A DNA stretch of 53,712 bases, from the NCBI GenBank assembly GCA_027485595.1, contig JAIXQT010000113.1:1-53712 (forward strand), in the 5' to 3' direction. This stretch comes from Pseudomonadota bacterium (GTDB lineage: Bacteria > Bdellovibrionota_C > UBA2361 > OMII01). Below, one piece after another: positions 27,275 through 36,242 of this stretch. Position 1 is the first letter of the stretch. Each line of letters starts with the position of its first letter. A program made the translations under genes and the position numbers. The notes below the pieces were generated by a model, which ran no database searches, was not told the origin of the DNA, and saw nothing but the letters and a program-made list of their open reading frames with translations.

Positions 27275-27589
27275 TTATCGAAGCAAGCTCAACCGCTCCT
27301 GAATCGCTTCTGGATTTCCCTCGTACTGACGAAGGCTCTCCTGAAGAGAGATAGGATCGAGGTCGAGATGAAGCGCAACCCACGCAAAGCTAAACGGTCG
27401 CTTCGGAGTAATCTTCCCGAATAACCACTGACGAGCGCTTCGAACCACGTGCCGCTCACAATGAGCTGTTCCGAAAGCGTCACAAATAGCTCGCGCTAAA
27501 ACCGCTGCCAGAAGATTTCGTTCAGGCTTTACCGGGGAGGATGCTTCGGTATCGTCTTCGGGCAAAAACTTGTTCGCAGAATTGCTCAT
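27275..27589 (-). CDS. Small conserved-looking hypothetical protein
   Basis: A 104-residue protein. The core W-LFGKITPKRPFSFAWVALHLDLDPISLQESL follows a W...PFSF...LxLDP..L pattern that I recall from short proteins of deltaproteobacteria, but I cannot name the family. The LDP-x-x-L region could be a small helix-turn-helix. It has its own terminator downstream and sits alone, divergent from the RRM-bS18 gene. Confidence 0.6.
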   Translation of the reverse strand: MSNSANKFLPEDDTEASSPVKPERNLLAAVLARAICDAFGTAHCERHVVRSARQWLFGKITPKRPFSFAWVALHLDLDPISLQESLRQYEGNPEAIQERLSLLR

Positions 27590-28010
27590 AGGCTACTCAA
27601 ATCTCCAATGATCTACGCTTCTTATGGAATAAGAGGACTTGAAAAAGAATTACTCGATAAGGAATTATTCTTTGAGAAAGTAGGAACGGAAAGAACGAGC
27701 TTTGAAGTACTAGTGCGTCTTCGAACCTGAATGCCGAACATTAAGTAGGCCTCCCAGTCGTACAGCTCGCATCGGGAAAACCCGATTGCAGCTCTTTTGG
27801 ACAACTTATCCAGAAGGCCGCAAGTAGTTGCGCTCGCTCACGATTCCTGGGAAAACGTTGTACTCTGGTTAAGATTGGGCGTCAATAGTATTTTTAAGTA
27901 ACTTTAAGTAAGAACGGCGTTTGATCGAACGGAGGTTCCCTTGGTGCCCTGTTTGACTTTTATCCCCCCTAATATTACCTTCTTCCCCTCTAAGAGTTCT
28001 AGGAGTATGC
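27590..28010. other. Divergent intergenic region upstream of the RRM-bS18 gene
   Basis: 421 bases between two divergent genes. The only ORF (27622-27804, minus) has no support and is left out. AGGAG lies just before the ATG at 28011. A TTGACT and a TAATAT are close to the start but only 11 bases apart, too close for a sigma-70 promoter. No convincing promoter, riboswitch or RNA gene was found. Confidence 0.4.
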
Positions 28011-28577
28011 ATGAATTCCCCCGTTACTAAAAAGAAGCTTTTCATCAGCAACCTCGATTTCGAAGTGACCAGCGAGCAGCTCTCGCAGCTCTTCGAGGAG
28101 ATCGGAGCAACCGTAAGTGTTGTCGTTGCTTCAGATCGTGAGACCAAGCGTTCAAAGGGTTTCGCGTTTGTCGAAATGGAGCGCGAAGAGGATGCTCGGA
28201 CAGCTATCGAGACCCTCAACAACCGCGCTGTAAACGGACGCCCAATGAAGGTGTGCGAGGACCGCGGCAAGAACGCTGGCCCGGCGTCATCTGAAGGTGG
28301 TTCCAGCGAAGGTGGACGTAAGTTCGAGCCCCTTCCATCCATCCAGCGAATGCAGCTTTTCAAGCGTCGTCGTAAGCTTGATCCCTTTACTGAGGATCCT
28401 CGCAAGTCAATCGATTACAAAGACGTCGCCATGCTTTCGAAGTTCGTTAGCGAGCGTGGTCGTATCCTTTCTCGTCGTTTGACCGGACTCACAGCCTACA
28501 ATCAGCGTAAGGTTTCAAAGGCTATCAAGCGCGCACAGAGCCTTGGTCTTATGGCCTTCACGTCGATCCAAGAGTAG
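28011..28577 (+). CDS. rpsR: Fusion of an RRM RNA-binding domain to ribosomal protein bS18
   Basis: A 188-residue protein. Residues 8-83 form a canonical RRM with RNP2 KLFISNL and RNP1 KGFAFVEM. A Gly/Ser-rich linker (about 84-112) follows. Residues 114-186 are ribosomal protein bS18 (KRRRKLDPF, SIDYKDVAMLSKFVSERGRI, LTGLTAYNQRKVSKAIKRAQ), co-linear with E. coli S18. bS18 sits on the 30S platform and is usually about 75 residues, without an RRM. The gene stands alone, with no rpsF or rplI beside it, and has its own terminator 24 bases after the stop. There is no in-frame stop or obvious sequence break at the joint, so the fusion looks genuine. Whether it is the only bS18 cannot be seen here. 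Confidence 0.93.
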   Translation: MNSPVTKKKLFISNLDFEVTSEQLSQLFEEIGATVSVVVASDRETKRSKGFAFVEMEREEDARTAIETLNNRAVNGRPMKVCEDRGKNAGPASSEGGSSEGGRKFEPLPSIQRMQLFKRRRKLDPFTEDPRKSIDYKDVAMLSKFVSERGRILSRRLTGLTAYNQRKVSKAIKRAQSLGLMAFTSIQE

Positions 28578-28600
28578 TTAGGCGCACGAACTCTTAGAGC

Positions 28601-28629
28601 AAAAGCCGGCCCTTGTGCCGGCTTTTTTA
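28601..28629 (+). terminator. Rho-independent terminator after the RRM-bS18 gene
   Basis: AAAAGCCGGC and GCCGGCTTTT form a perfect stem around a short CTTGT-type loop, followed by T residues. It lies 24 bases after the stop codon. Confidence 0.9.
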
Positions 28630-29018
28630 TTATCTAAAGATTGGGTCCGTAGGGGCCCATCATCTCTCCCCTCGCGCTCCTGCCCCATCACGTAACCCTC
28701 CGCCTGCACGAGCTTCTGTATTCCCGGGCGACTATTTTAAAGGAGACACGATCGCGAGAATACTGATATCGATGTGAGTGTAGGTTTTGGCCCATGAGCC
28801 CTCACGGCCTGCTCCAGGATTGGTCGATCTACTTTAATATATCTTTCGAGATTATCGTGGGGGCGGTCAGGATTGAGCCACGCTACGAAGAGAGTGCGCC
28901 GTCGGTGTAAAGCGTTTCCTCACGAGTCGCCAGCGGTACATGCACGAGACCTCCCAACCTTTCAATTTCTTAGTGGTTAATTCCGCTGTTAGAACGAGGA
29001 GTGCCCACACCGAGCATG

Positions 29019-29034
29019 TGGCACGCCATATGCT
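29019..29034 (+). promoter_or_regulatory. Possible sigma-54 promoter for the TadE/TadG genes
   Basis: TGGCACGCCATATGCT has the -24 element and correct GG-N10-GC spacing; the -12 half is ATGC rather than TTGC. It lies about 90 bases before tadE. The -12 C is also the first base of a solo miniature-element end, so the promoter may have been partly made by the insertion. Confidence 0.45.
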
Positions 29035-29053
29035 AGCAGGGTGGTGAAGATGA
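29033..29053 (+). repeat. Solo terminal repeat of the miniature element
   Basis: CTAGCAGGGTGGTGAA repeats the first 16 bases of the element end exactly and continues with a one-base difference (GATG for AATG). No partner end was found downstream, so it is a relic or a one-ended copy. Confidence 0.6.
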
Positions 29054-29119
29054 AAGAGAAAAACCCGGTCAGGGGTCATCCGATGGAGCGATTGACCGAC
29101 CGGCTTCGGAACCCTCGTC

Positions 29120-29518
29120 ATGAAAACTCGTCATCATGCATCCCAGGCAGGAACTGCTTTCGTTGAAGCAGCCATCGTCACCCCGATGCTTCTCATGATG
29201 ATCATTTCGATGATGCAATTCGGATACATTTATGGCGTTTTAACGAATTTACGTGGCGCCTCCGCCGTAGCGGCTCGCATGGCAGTTCTCGGGACGTCTC
29301 GTTCGCGCCTCGATGTATGCGAGGCTGCTAGAAACGCTATGACGTCCATGGTGGATGCTTCTCAACTCGATTGCCAAACAAATCCCTCTGTTTTGCCCGC
29401 CCCTATCAACTCGCCGGTTGCGATTACCTTGACCTATCCAATTCCGATCCTTTCGTCCAATGCTGGGGTTTTAAAAGGGCCCACGTTAATGGTTAGCGCA
29501 CGCACAACGATGCAATAA
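29120..29518 (+). CDS. tadE: TadE-like pilus assembly protein
   Basis: A 132-residue pseudopilin-like protein. GTAFVEAAIVTPMLLMMII is the TadE N-terminal signature: a prepilin-type Glu followed by a membrane helix. TadE is a minor pilin of the Tad/Flp secretion system. The rest of the tad cluster (ATPase, secretin, prepilin peptidase) is not in this window. It is followed after 11 bases by the TadG-like gene. Confidence 0.8.
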   Translation: MKTRHHASQAGTAFVEAAIVTPMLLMMIISMMQFGYIYGVLTNLRGASAVAARMAVLGTSRSRLDVCEAARNAMTSMVDASQLDCQTNPSVLPAPINSPVAITLTYPIPILSSNAGVLKGPTLMVSARTTMQ

Positions 29519-29529
29519 GGAGTTTCACT

Positions 29530-30474
29530 ATGCAGCAAGGATGCCACACACCGCTTCGAAACGACTCAGGCTTCGTTGTGTTTATGTTCATGCTCTTGTC
29601 GGTGCTCCTCATCACGTCAGTGGCGTTCGCCGTCGATATCGCGAGAGCATATGATGAGCAACGACAACTTCAAATCGTTGCAGACGCGGCTGCTCTTTCA
29701 GCCGTTGGCGCATTAAGCACCGGTGCAAGCTACACCAATATCCTCTCTACCGTCACGGCAATCGCTCAAGCAAACGCCGCCACCGTCGACGAGGTACTGG
29801 AAACAGCACCACGCTGCGGCTCCTGGAAGGAAGATGAATTTGTGCCAAGCCGGGGTCGGTCATGCCCCTCTTCGGCTAATGCGGTAGAGGTGCATGTACA
29901 GCGGACCGTCCCGGCCCAGTTTGCTAACGTGCTGGGTAAGCATCACTTCGAGCTGCGCGCCACCGCGGTCGCCCATCTACCACCTCCCGAGGGGGGCAAT
30001 TGCATCCGACCATTTGGAATCGAGCAATCACACCTTGATGAAGCTCTTAGCTCCGGGCAAGCGACGTTCTCAATTAGCGGGACTCAGACGTCCGGGAACT
30101 GGGGCAAAATTGATATCTATGGAAACTCATCATCAGGGACAGAGTATACAACTCTCATGCTCAACAACGTTTGCGATGAAGCAATAGCCGCGGGTAAGTA
30201 CGTATCTGTCGGCACCGGGAGCGCGCAGATCGATCAGGTTTTTCAGGCTCTCCTCGAGGATACAAACCCTCCACTAGCCGCGAAAAACATGGTCTTTGCC
30301 GTTACCTCCGATTTCGGAAAAGGAAACTCTCAGGTGCAGATTCAGCGCTTCATAAAGGTGGACCTGCTCTCCCAAGAGGGTTCGGGACCACGGTGGCGTG
30401 CCAACTTCCGCATTGTAGAGTGGGACGCTCAGCCCGAGGCTCCGGTAGCACCATCGCGACGGTTGATGAAATAG
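29530..30474 (+). CDS. tadG: TadG-like pilus assembly protein
   Basis: A 314-residue protein. The N-terminus (SGFVVFMFMLLSVLLITSVAFAVDIARAY) and LQIVADAAALSAVGALSTG are the TadG N-terminal signature of Tad/Flp pilus genes. The remainder is an extracytoplasmic domain with several Cys (GNCIRPF, NNVCDEA) and no von Willebrand factor domain. It is co-transcribed with tadE. Confidence 0.78.
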   Translation: MQQGCHTPLRNDSGFVVFMFMLLSVLLITSVAFAVDIARAYDEQRQLQIVADAAALSAVGALSTGASYTNILSTVTAIAQANAATVDEVLETAPRCGSWKEDEFVPSRGRSCPSSANAVEVHVQRTVPAQFANVLGKHHFELRATAVAHLPPPEGGNCIRPFGIEQSHLDEALSSGQATFSISGTQTSGNWGKIDIYGNSSSGTEYTTLMLNNVCDEAIAAGKYVSVGTGSAQIDQVFQALLEDTNPPLAAKNMVFAVTSDFGKGNSQVQIQRFIKVDLLSQEGSGPRWRANFRIVEWDAQPEAPVAPSRRLMK

Positions 30475-30509
30475 GAGCCTTGAGTCCGCGTTACCACATA
30501 GCCGACCCG

Positions 30510-32276
30510 TCATCCGACCGCTTGGCGAGCGGTGTAGTGAGCGTAGAGGCCCCCAGCCTGCTTGAGCTCGTCGTGAGTTCCTTGCTCCACGACCCTTCCC
30601 TCGTTGATAAGAAAGACCGTATCAGCCCCTCTAACACTCGAGAGGCGATGAGAAACGATCACTATCGTAGCTTTGGGTAGCACCGCTCTTATGGTTGCCA
30701 GAACCTTATCCTCTAAATCACTGTCTAATCCCGAGGTGGCTTCATCGAGAAGCAAGAGGTGCGGCTGGCGCAGCAGAGCTCTCGCGATTGCGATACGTTG
30801 TCGCTGACCGCCACTCAATTGAGCTCCGTGTTCGCCGAGAATAGTCGAAAGGCCCTCTGGTAAATTGAAGACGAAGTCGAGAAATCCCCAGGCTCGGATT
30901 GTAGGTTCGATATCTTCACGGGTTCCACGGGGCGTCCCAAGGGTGAGGTTATCAAGTATTGAGACGCCAAAGAGCAGTGGATCCTGAGGAACCCATGCCA
31001 CTTTCGTTCTAAGCTCTGAGTTGCTTATGTCGAGAAGCGATTGTCCGTTAATCGTTATCGAGCCTTTTTGATGCCCGTAGAATTTAAGGAGGAGCTGCAC
31101 TATCGAGCTCTTGCCAGCGCCTGATGGCCCCATCACACCAGCGATCGTTCCTCCTGGGATTGAGAGATGCAATCCTTCGAGGACCGCACACTCCGGTCGC
31201 GTCGGATACGCAAAGGTCACGTCCGTGCACAGAAGCGCGGGACCACCCTCCCCTATCACCTCGGTTGTTGTGTCCGTCTTCGACTGGATAGGGTCCCACA
31301 GTTCAAATACCCGATCGAGACCGCCAAGGCTCTGAACGACCTCAGCGTACGAACTCACAAGAAAAGCGAACGAGACCGCAACGATCGAGCCATAGAGTGC
31401 GAATGCGGCGAGGTCACTCAACGGCAGCTTCTCAGAGAGAACGAGCGAAACTCCGTACCACACAACTCCGAGGAGCAGCACGTTCAGAAGAAGACTCGCA
31501 CCCGATGAGAAAGCCGCGCTGATCCGCACCCTCCCCTGCCCGGCCTCCAAAACCTCAGTACTTTGAGCGACAAAAGAAGATAGAGCTTCATCTTCCGCGC
31601 CCAGAGCTCGAATAATTTTTGCGCCGCCAAAACTCTCTGCTGCGAACGAGGTCAAGGTCGCCAGGGATGTCTGAAACAATCTTGACGCGGCTCGCAGTTT
31701 GCGTGCGAAGATTCCTGAAATAGCGACCATACAGACAACGCTGGCTACGATCGCAAAGGTCATCCTCCATGACATCCACGCCATCAAGACGGTTCCCAGC
31801 ACCACCTGTACGCCGTACCTCAAGATTACGGAGAGCTTCACCGACACTAGATCTTGGATAAGAGCAGCATCAGAGTTCAGTCGAGCAGCCAGGTCTGTGG
31901 AGCGATGGTGATCGAAAAATTCAATCTCTTTCGAGAGAACTGAAGTGTAGAGACGTTTACGAACATCATCGTAGACATGTTGGCCAAGCAATCCGAACAA
32001 TAAGGAGCGAAGGAAAAACGCCCCACCCTGAACCACGAAGAGCGCCGCAAGAAGTCCAAAAAAAACAGGTAGTCGATCCAAGATGAGAGAGAAGGTCTCG
32101 GGTCGCAATGCTCGGCGTATGACCTCGGGAAATATGAGATTAATCGAGCTACCTACGAAGAGAGCAACCAGAGCAAAGGCTATACGACTTTGGTACGGCT
32201 GTAGGAGTCTCAGGACGTGGCCAAGAGTTCGTGTAGCCTGGGAGTTGGTGAATGCGGGGCGTGTCGACGTTTTCAT
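30510..32276 (-). CDS. ABC exporter, fused membrane and ATPase domains (MsbA/ABCB type)
   Basis: About 588 residues. Six membrane helices fill residues 20-320; the nucleotide-binding domain follows with Walker A GPSGAGKSS, Q-loop WVPQDPLLF, signature LSGGQRQR, Walker B LLLLDEATSGLD and H-loop VSHR. It is a homodimeric exporter half-transporter; substrate (lipid, peptide or drug) cannot be inferred. ATG at 32276 (MKTSTRPAF) is preferred to the track start at 32315. Confidence 0.92.
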   Translation of the reverse strand: MKTSTRPAFTNSQATRTLGHVLRLLQPYQSRIAFALVALFVGSSINLIFPEVIRRALRPETFSLILDRLPVFFGLLAALFVVQGGAFFLRSLLFGLLGQHVYDDVRKRLYTSVLSKEIEFFDHHRSTDLAARLNSDAALIQDLVSVKLSVILRYGVQVVLGTVLMAWMSWRMTFAIVASVVCMVAISGIFARKLRAASRLFQTSLATLTSFAAESFGGAKIIRALGAEDEALSSFVAQSTEVLEAGQGRVRISAAFSSGASLLLNVLLLGVVWYGVSLVLSEKLPLSDLAAFALYGSIVAVSFAFLVSSYAEVVQSLGGLDRVFELWDPIQSKTDTTTEVIGEGGPALLCTDVTFAYPTRPECAVLEGLHLSIPGGTIAGVMGPSGAGKSSIVQLLLKFYGHQKGSITINGQSLLDISNSELRTKVAWVPQDPLLFGVSILDNLTLGTPRGTREDIEPTIRAWGFLDFVFNLPEGLSTILGEHGAQLSGGQRQRIAIARALLRQPHLLLLDEATSGLDSDLEDKVLATIRAVLPKATIVIVSHRLSSVRGADTVFLINEGRVVEQGTHDELKQAGGLYAHYTARQAVG

Positions 32277-32452
32277 AATTACGGCACCCAGGAAAATAAA
32301 CCCTCTTATTCCCACACCTTAACACTCTTACAGCGACCCACGGTGCGCCCAAACGGTCTGAGGTGAGGTTTTTAACTGAGACACTCGGTTAAGCTATTGC
32401 GTTGGGTGTGACGATACCCTAGACGAAAGGCACGGGTCAAAAGCCCAGCTGG

Positions 32453-33115
32453 ATGAGCACTATGGTTGATGATGTCATAAAAACGAGGCAGCGCGCGCTT
32501 CGAAGCCACCGAATCGTGAGGGAGGCACTGGACCGCTTGTCACGTGAGCTACCTGATTCCTTGTTCTACCACGCCCTACCACATACAGAGGACGTGCTCG
32601 ATGAGGTCGTCAGGTTTGCTATGATTGATAACCTCACAGCGCGAGAGGTTGAACTTCTGGCGATCGCCGCAGCATGTCACGACGTCGGTTTTATTAATTC
32701 TCCCGAAGCAAATGAGTCGATCGGTGCGGCTTTCGCGCGGGAGTGCATGGAAAGGCAATCAGGATACTCATCAGAGGAGATACTGCTCGTTGAGAGGATG
32801 ATCCTTGATACCGCTCTTGTTGTCACGGCGGATGGCCCCTGCCAAATCCCCTCAACGCGGCTCTCCCGATACCTCCTCGACGCCGACTTGAGTAACCTCG
32901 GACGAGACGATTTCTTCGAGAAGGGCGAATTGCAAAGAAGGGAACTCGGCCAGGACGAGGACCGTTTCAGGGGAAATGCCCTTGCGTTGCTCCACGCTCA
33001 CCGGTGGCATACTGACGCGGGGCAATCACTCAGACAGAAAAAGAAGGAAGACAATGAGAGGATCTTGAGAGAAAAGATCGAGTCGAACACATCAGTGCCT
33101 CTCAAATGCCCGTAA
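32453..33115 (+). CDS. HD-domain metal-dependent phosphohydrolase
   Basis: A 220-residue protein with HD-superfamily ligands: FYHALPHTEDV, the ACHDVGF His-Asp pair and DADLSNLG. The conserved His positions and length fit small HD hydrolases that act on nucleotides or phosphoesters. Substrate is unknown. It is the last gene before the replication module and converges with the replication initiator gene, with a 27-base gap. Confidence 0.8.
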   Translation: MSTMVDDVIKTRQRALRSHRIVREALDRLSRELPDSLFYHALPHTEDVLDEVVRFAMIDNLTAREVELLAIAAACHDVGFINSPEANESIGAAFARECMERQSGYSSEEILLVERMILDTALVVTADGPCQIPSTRLSRYLLDADLSNLGRDDFFEKGELQRRELGQDEDRFRGNALALLHAHRWHTDAGQSLRQKKKEDNERILREKIESNTSVPLKCP

Positions 33116-33142
33116 GTGATACGAGTGCGGCGAGAAATCTCT

Positions 33143-34756
33143 CTACTGCTTTATCCCGTTAACTCTGCACCACTTATCGAAATCTGGAAAACCGCGCTGC
33201 TCCAGAAGGCGTTGCTCAACACCGTGCTCAACGGCCTCTACAAAGCGCTGCGGTGAAATGTGTGCCTTGAGCTTCGCGAGAGCCCCTTCCACATCGGCTC
33301 GAAGACCCGCAACGTCGTGCTCCTTCACCTCACTCTTTAACTTGTCGAGAGCTGCTTTTCGCTCGAGGAGATAGCCAACCTCAGCGTCAATTTGAGATCC
33401 TTTGCTCTTGATGTGCGGTTGTGGAGCATCGGAATTTCGGGCCCCTAAATTGAGCTCGTTTTGCGCTCGCCCTCCCACTGCTACCTTGTCGTTCGGCAAC
33501 ACGAAGTCAAAAGGCCGCTCTACCGCTCGGTATAAGAATCCCTGAGGATTCCGGCTCACAAGATGGCTGCCGCTCCCCACAAGCTTATCAAAATGAGCTA
33601 CAATTGCTTCTACGCGCTCCAGCAACTCAATTCCCCTCCCCTCCAGCAATCGACGCGCTTGCTTGTCCGCAATTCCCCGTTGAATAAGAAGACGCTCAAG
33701 TGTCTCCTCCTTTGATTCGCCCGCGAAACCAGCACCCCCCGATGAGGTCATCACACGCCCGCCTGTAGCCTCCTGCGAGAGATTGTGAGAGTTGGCCGAG
33801 GGTGGTGGCTCAACCGTCACCTTACGCGGGGCATGCGCTGCTACGAGGATAACTTCCGTAGATTTGCCTTTGCCGACGAATTCAAATTCACTTAAGAGTC
33901 CTTTATCTCGTAGCTCCTCAAGTGCGGGTTCAAGCTGTTGTCGAAGGGAGCTCGCGTACACATAGTTGCGAGAGATCCCGATCTTTTCATGCGCAAGCAC
34001 GAAAAGATTGACCTGCATCCGAGAGCGATACCAAAAGTGTTTGTCGAGGTACCGATACAGTCGTTTCGAAACAGCGCTTTGGAGGTCGAGGTAGAACTCG
34101 AGGTCTAGCTTCTTAATGAAGCCGACTTGAAACGATTTGAAGAGGACCTCACTCCAGGTAAAAAAACTTGGTCTGGTATCACGACCATCGTTAATTTCAT
34201 ATGCGTCAAGGATTCCGAAGTTTCGGGTGCTGTGAAGTTTTGACTCGTTGTCATAAAAAGCATTGGTCGCTTTAATTCGAACGCCACTCAAACGGTCGAG
34301 CGCGTTCTGCAGCCGAACATAGCTACGTCCCTCTGTCGTCCAACGCAAAATTCGCAAGAGTTCGTAACGAGTGAAGTGAACCTTCGGGCTTCGAAGTCCA
34401 TCATCCGCTGTGAGTTTCAGTAATCCCAACAAAACTTCGTCATCGGAAGATGTCGGAAGTCCGAATTTGTCCGCACCCGTGATAATCCATTTTCGATTAA
34501 TGACATCGCCATTTTTACCTTTGACTGAGTCACTAAACTCCAAGGTCTTGACGGATGGATCTGCCCTTTTTGAAAGTACAGTGAGAGGAAACTCCGCAAG
34601 ATTCATCTCATCACGAGATATCTTCACGGGTAACGGCCTCACAGGTTGCGGCACGTTTGGTGATACCGGCACAGCCGAGGATTCTGCGTCACTGGGGTCG
34701 TGAGACGTCAGCCCTTCACATGGTGTCGTTGATGTCAGTGCTGAAGAATCAGTCAT
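33143..34756 (-). CDS. Plasmid-type replication initiator, RPA (RepA) family
   Basis: A 537-residue DNA-binding initiator. Residues about 50-310 match the RPA replication initiator family: NLAEFPLTVLSKR, GLPTSSDDEVLLGLL, FTRYELLRILRW, SYVRLQNALDRLSGVRIKATNAFYD, AVSKRLYRYLDKHFW and EKIGISRNYVYASSLRQQLEPALEEL. The family initiates replication of plasmids and some second chromosomes, usually by binding iterons. The region beyond 320 is variable, with an acidic to basic C-terminal helical part. It faces divergently away from parA across a 628-base region rich in repeats, as expected for an origin. Confidence 0.88.
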   Translation of the reverse strand: MTDSSALTSTTPCEGLTSHDPSDAESSAVPVSPNVPQPVRPLPVKISRDEMNLAEFPLTVLSKRADPSVKTLEFSDSVKGKNGDVINRKWIITGADKFGLPTSSDDEVLLGLLKLTADDGLRSPKVHFTRYELLRILRWTTEGRSYVRLQNALDRLSGVRIKATNAFYDNESKLHSTRNFGILDAYEINDGRDTRPSFFTWSEVLFKSFQVGFIKKLDLEFYLDLQSAVSKRLYRYLDKHFWYRSRMQVNLFVLAHEKIGISRNYVYASSLRQQLEPALEELRDKGLLSEFEFVGKGKSTEVILVAAHAPRKVTVEPPPSANSHNLSQEATGGRVMTSSGGAGFAGESKEETLERLLIQRGIADKQARRLLEGRGIELLERVEAIVAHFDKLVGSGSHLVSRNPQGFLYRAVERPFDFVLPNDKVAVGGRAQNELNLGARNSDAPQPHIKSKGSQIDAEVGYLLERKAALDKLKSEVKEHDVAGLRADVEGALAKLKAHISPQRFVEAVEHGVEQRLLEQRGFPDFDKWCRVNGIKQ

Positions 34757-35384
34757 GCGATAGCTGTTTGCGGTTACACGGGTTTGATCTTCAAGCTATC
34801 GTACGTGGGTTCGTCGATAGTTCCAAAGAAATTTCATGAGAAGATGCCGCCCCTCTTCAGCACATAGCTCACGAAAAACCTCGTGAACACATACCAGAAA
34901 AAAATCGAAACACCAAAGCTTAGTTTTAGTGAGTTAAACAATCTTTAGTACGGAACATGTTATTAGATGAGCGGGAAAAAAAGCTCGATAAAATAAATAG
35001 ATAGACTCATTTTCTTACCTTCGTGCACGATAAATTATAAGTCATTTCCCGATATCGATTTATCTAGTTTCCCGATTACTTTTGTTTCCGTTCACGAGGG
35101 TTTCGTGTCCGAGTCACGAACCACTACGTATCAATGCACGAACGAACTACCCCAGTTCACGAATCCCCTTATGTGAAAGCACGAATCAAGTCTGTGGGCT
35201 CTCCGTGGAACGCCGTGGAACGGTGTGGAACAGCGTGGAACACTTGTGTGGCTCGTGCGCCGGGATAAATATCGTGAATTGGGATCGAGAAAATCCAACA
35301 TGTCCTTACGTCAATGCACGAAAGATGACGCAAGAGGGTGCCTTACTCACAGGTGAGATTTCTTCATCGTGAATTGACTTAAGT
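34757..35384. other. Probable replication origin region with iteron-like repeats
   Basis: 628 bases between the initiator gene and parA. The left two thirds (about 34910-35060) is AT-rich, a candidate unwinding region. CACGAA-type motifs recur in both orientations at about 34871, 34882, 35022, 35093, 35102, 35114, 35138, 35157, 35180, 35272, 35316, 35369 and inside parA near 35426; several share the longer TTCACGAAT form. Such density is far above chance and typical of initiator- or ParB-bound sites. No classical DnaA box (TTATCCACA) was seen. Origin function is inference from context. Confidence 0.65.
35201..35240 (+). repeat. Four 10-bp tandem repeats (GTGGAAC), helically phased
   Basis: CGTGGAACGC is followed by three more copies with GTGGAA placed every exactly 10 bases (35205, 35215, 35225, 35235). 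A 10-bp period places all copies on one face of the helix, as for short iterons bound by a replication initiator. Confidence 0.8.
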
Positions 35385-36242
35385 ATGGATTTTATGAGCG
35401 ATCTTTGCCAGATTCCTTATGTCGATTCACGAATGCGGAGGGAACCTGTGGCGATCGCAATAAGCGTAGTAAACCAGAAGGGTGGTGTTGGAAAAACTAC
35501 CACGACCGTTAACCTCGGAGCAGCGTTAGCAGCCAAGGGAAAGCGGGTTTTATTAATAGATATTGATGCTCAAAGTAATCTTACCACTCACCTTGGATTA
35601 GGTGTGAAGGAAGATGTTGATGACCTTAATGAGATAGCGCAGGGACCAGAGTGGACTATCTACGATGTTCTTAAGGGCTCAAAGAAGATTCACGACGTTA
35701 TTATTAAGCGCTCAGAGAACCTGGCCGTTGTGCCATCTAGTCTGCTTTTGAGTGCCGCCGACCTCGAACTGGGAGGCGTCGTTGGACGAGAGCTCCTTCT
35801 TAAGCGGGCGATTGAAAAAGTTCGATCTGAATACGATGTTATTTTGATCGACTGCCCTCCGACGCTCGGACTCCTGTCGCTCAACGCTCTTGCCGCGGTT
35901 GATAAGGTTATCGTACCCGTTCAGAGTGAGTATCTCGCTCTGCATGGAGTGCGTCAGCTCCTTGATACCATCGACCAAGTCCGCAACGTCTACAATCCGA
36001 ACTTGGTTGTAGGGGGCGTACTTATTTGTCTTCACGATAGTCGGAAGAAATTGGCCCGGGCCGTCGCTGAGACGATTCGAGCGTACTTTGGACAACTCGT
36101 TTTCAATACGATTATTCGTGAGAACGTTGCTCTTGCTGAGGCTCCTGCCAAGGGTCAGACGATCCTTGAGTACATGCCAAAGTCTTCAGGAGCTGAGGAT
36201 TACATCGCGTTAGGTGAGGAGGTTCTTAATGTCAAAGCGTAG
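35385..36242 (+). CDS. parA: Chromosome/plasmid partitioning ATPase ParA
   Basis: A 285-residue ParA/Soj ATPase with the deviant Walker A KGGVGKTTTTVNLGAALA, switch-1 DIDAQSNLT and Walker B VILIDCPPTLGLL. It lacks the N-terminal HTH of large plasmid ParA (type Ia), so it is the Soj-like type Ib/chromosomal form. The residue before the P-loop start at MRREPVAIAI (35433) is an alternative start. It overlaps parB by 14 bases. Confidence 0.95.
   Translation: MDFMSDLCQIPYVDSRMRREPVAIAISVVNQKGGVGKTTTTVNLGAALAAKGKRVLLIDIDAQSNLTTHLGLGVKEDVDDLNEIAQGPEWTIYDVLKGSKKIHDVIIKRSENLAVVPSSLLLSAADLELGGVVGRELLLKRAIEKVRSEYDVILIDCPPTLGLLSLNALAAVDKVIVPVQSEYLALHGVRQLLDTIDQVRNVYNPNLVVGGVLICLHDSRKKLARAVAETIRAYFGQLVFNTIIRENVALAEAPAKGQTILEYMPKSSGAEDYIALGEEVLNVKA

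Larger units (their letters stand above)
28630..29119. other. Intergenic region before the TadE gene
   Basis: 490 bases without a supported gene; the minus-strand ORF at 28867-29121 has unconvincing composition and no ribosome binding site. The right part holds a sigma-54-like promoter and a solo end of the miniature element, listed separately. The left part shows nothing I can name. Confidence 0.5.

Noticed and set aside
27622-27804. 60-residue minus-strand ORF before the RRM-bS18 gene
   Set aside because: Low-complexity Ser-rich reading of an AT-rich stretch with no ribosome binding site.
27940-27985. TTGACT and TAATAT before the RRM-bS18 gene as a sigma-70 promoter
   Set aside because: The hexamers are only about 11 bases apart instead of about 17.
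28867-29121. 84-residue minus-strand ORF upstream of tadE
   Set aside because: Overlaps the sigma-54-like promoter and the solo repeat, and has no start signal; probably chance.
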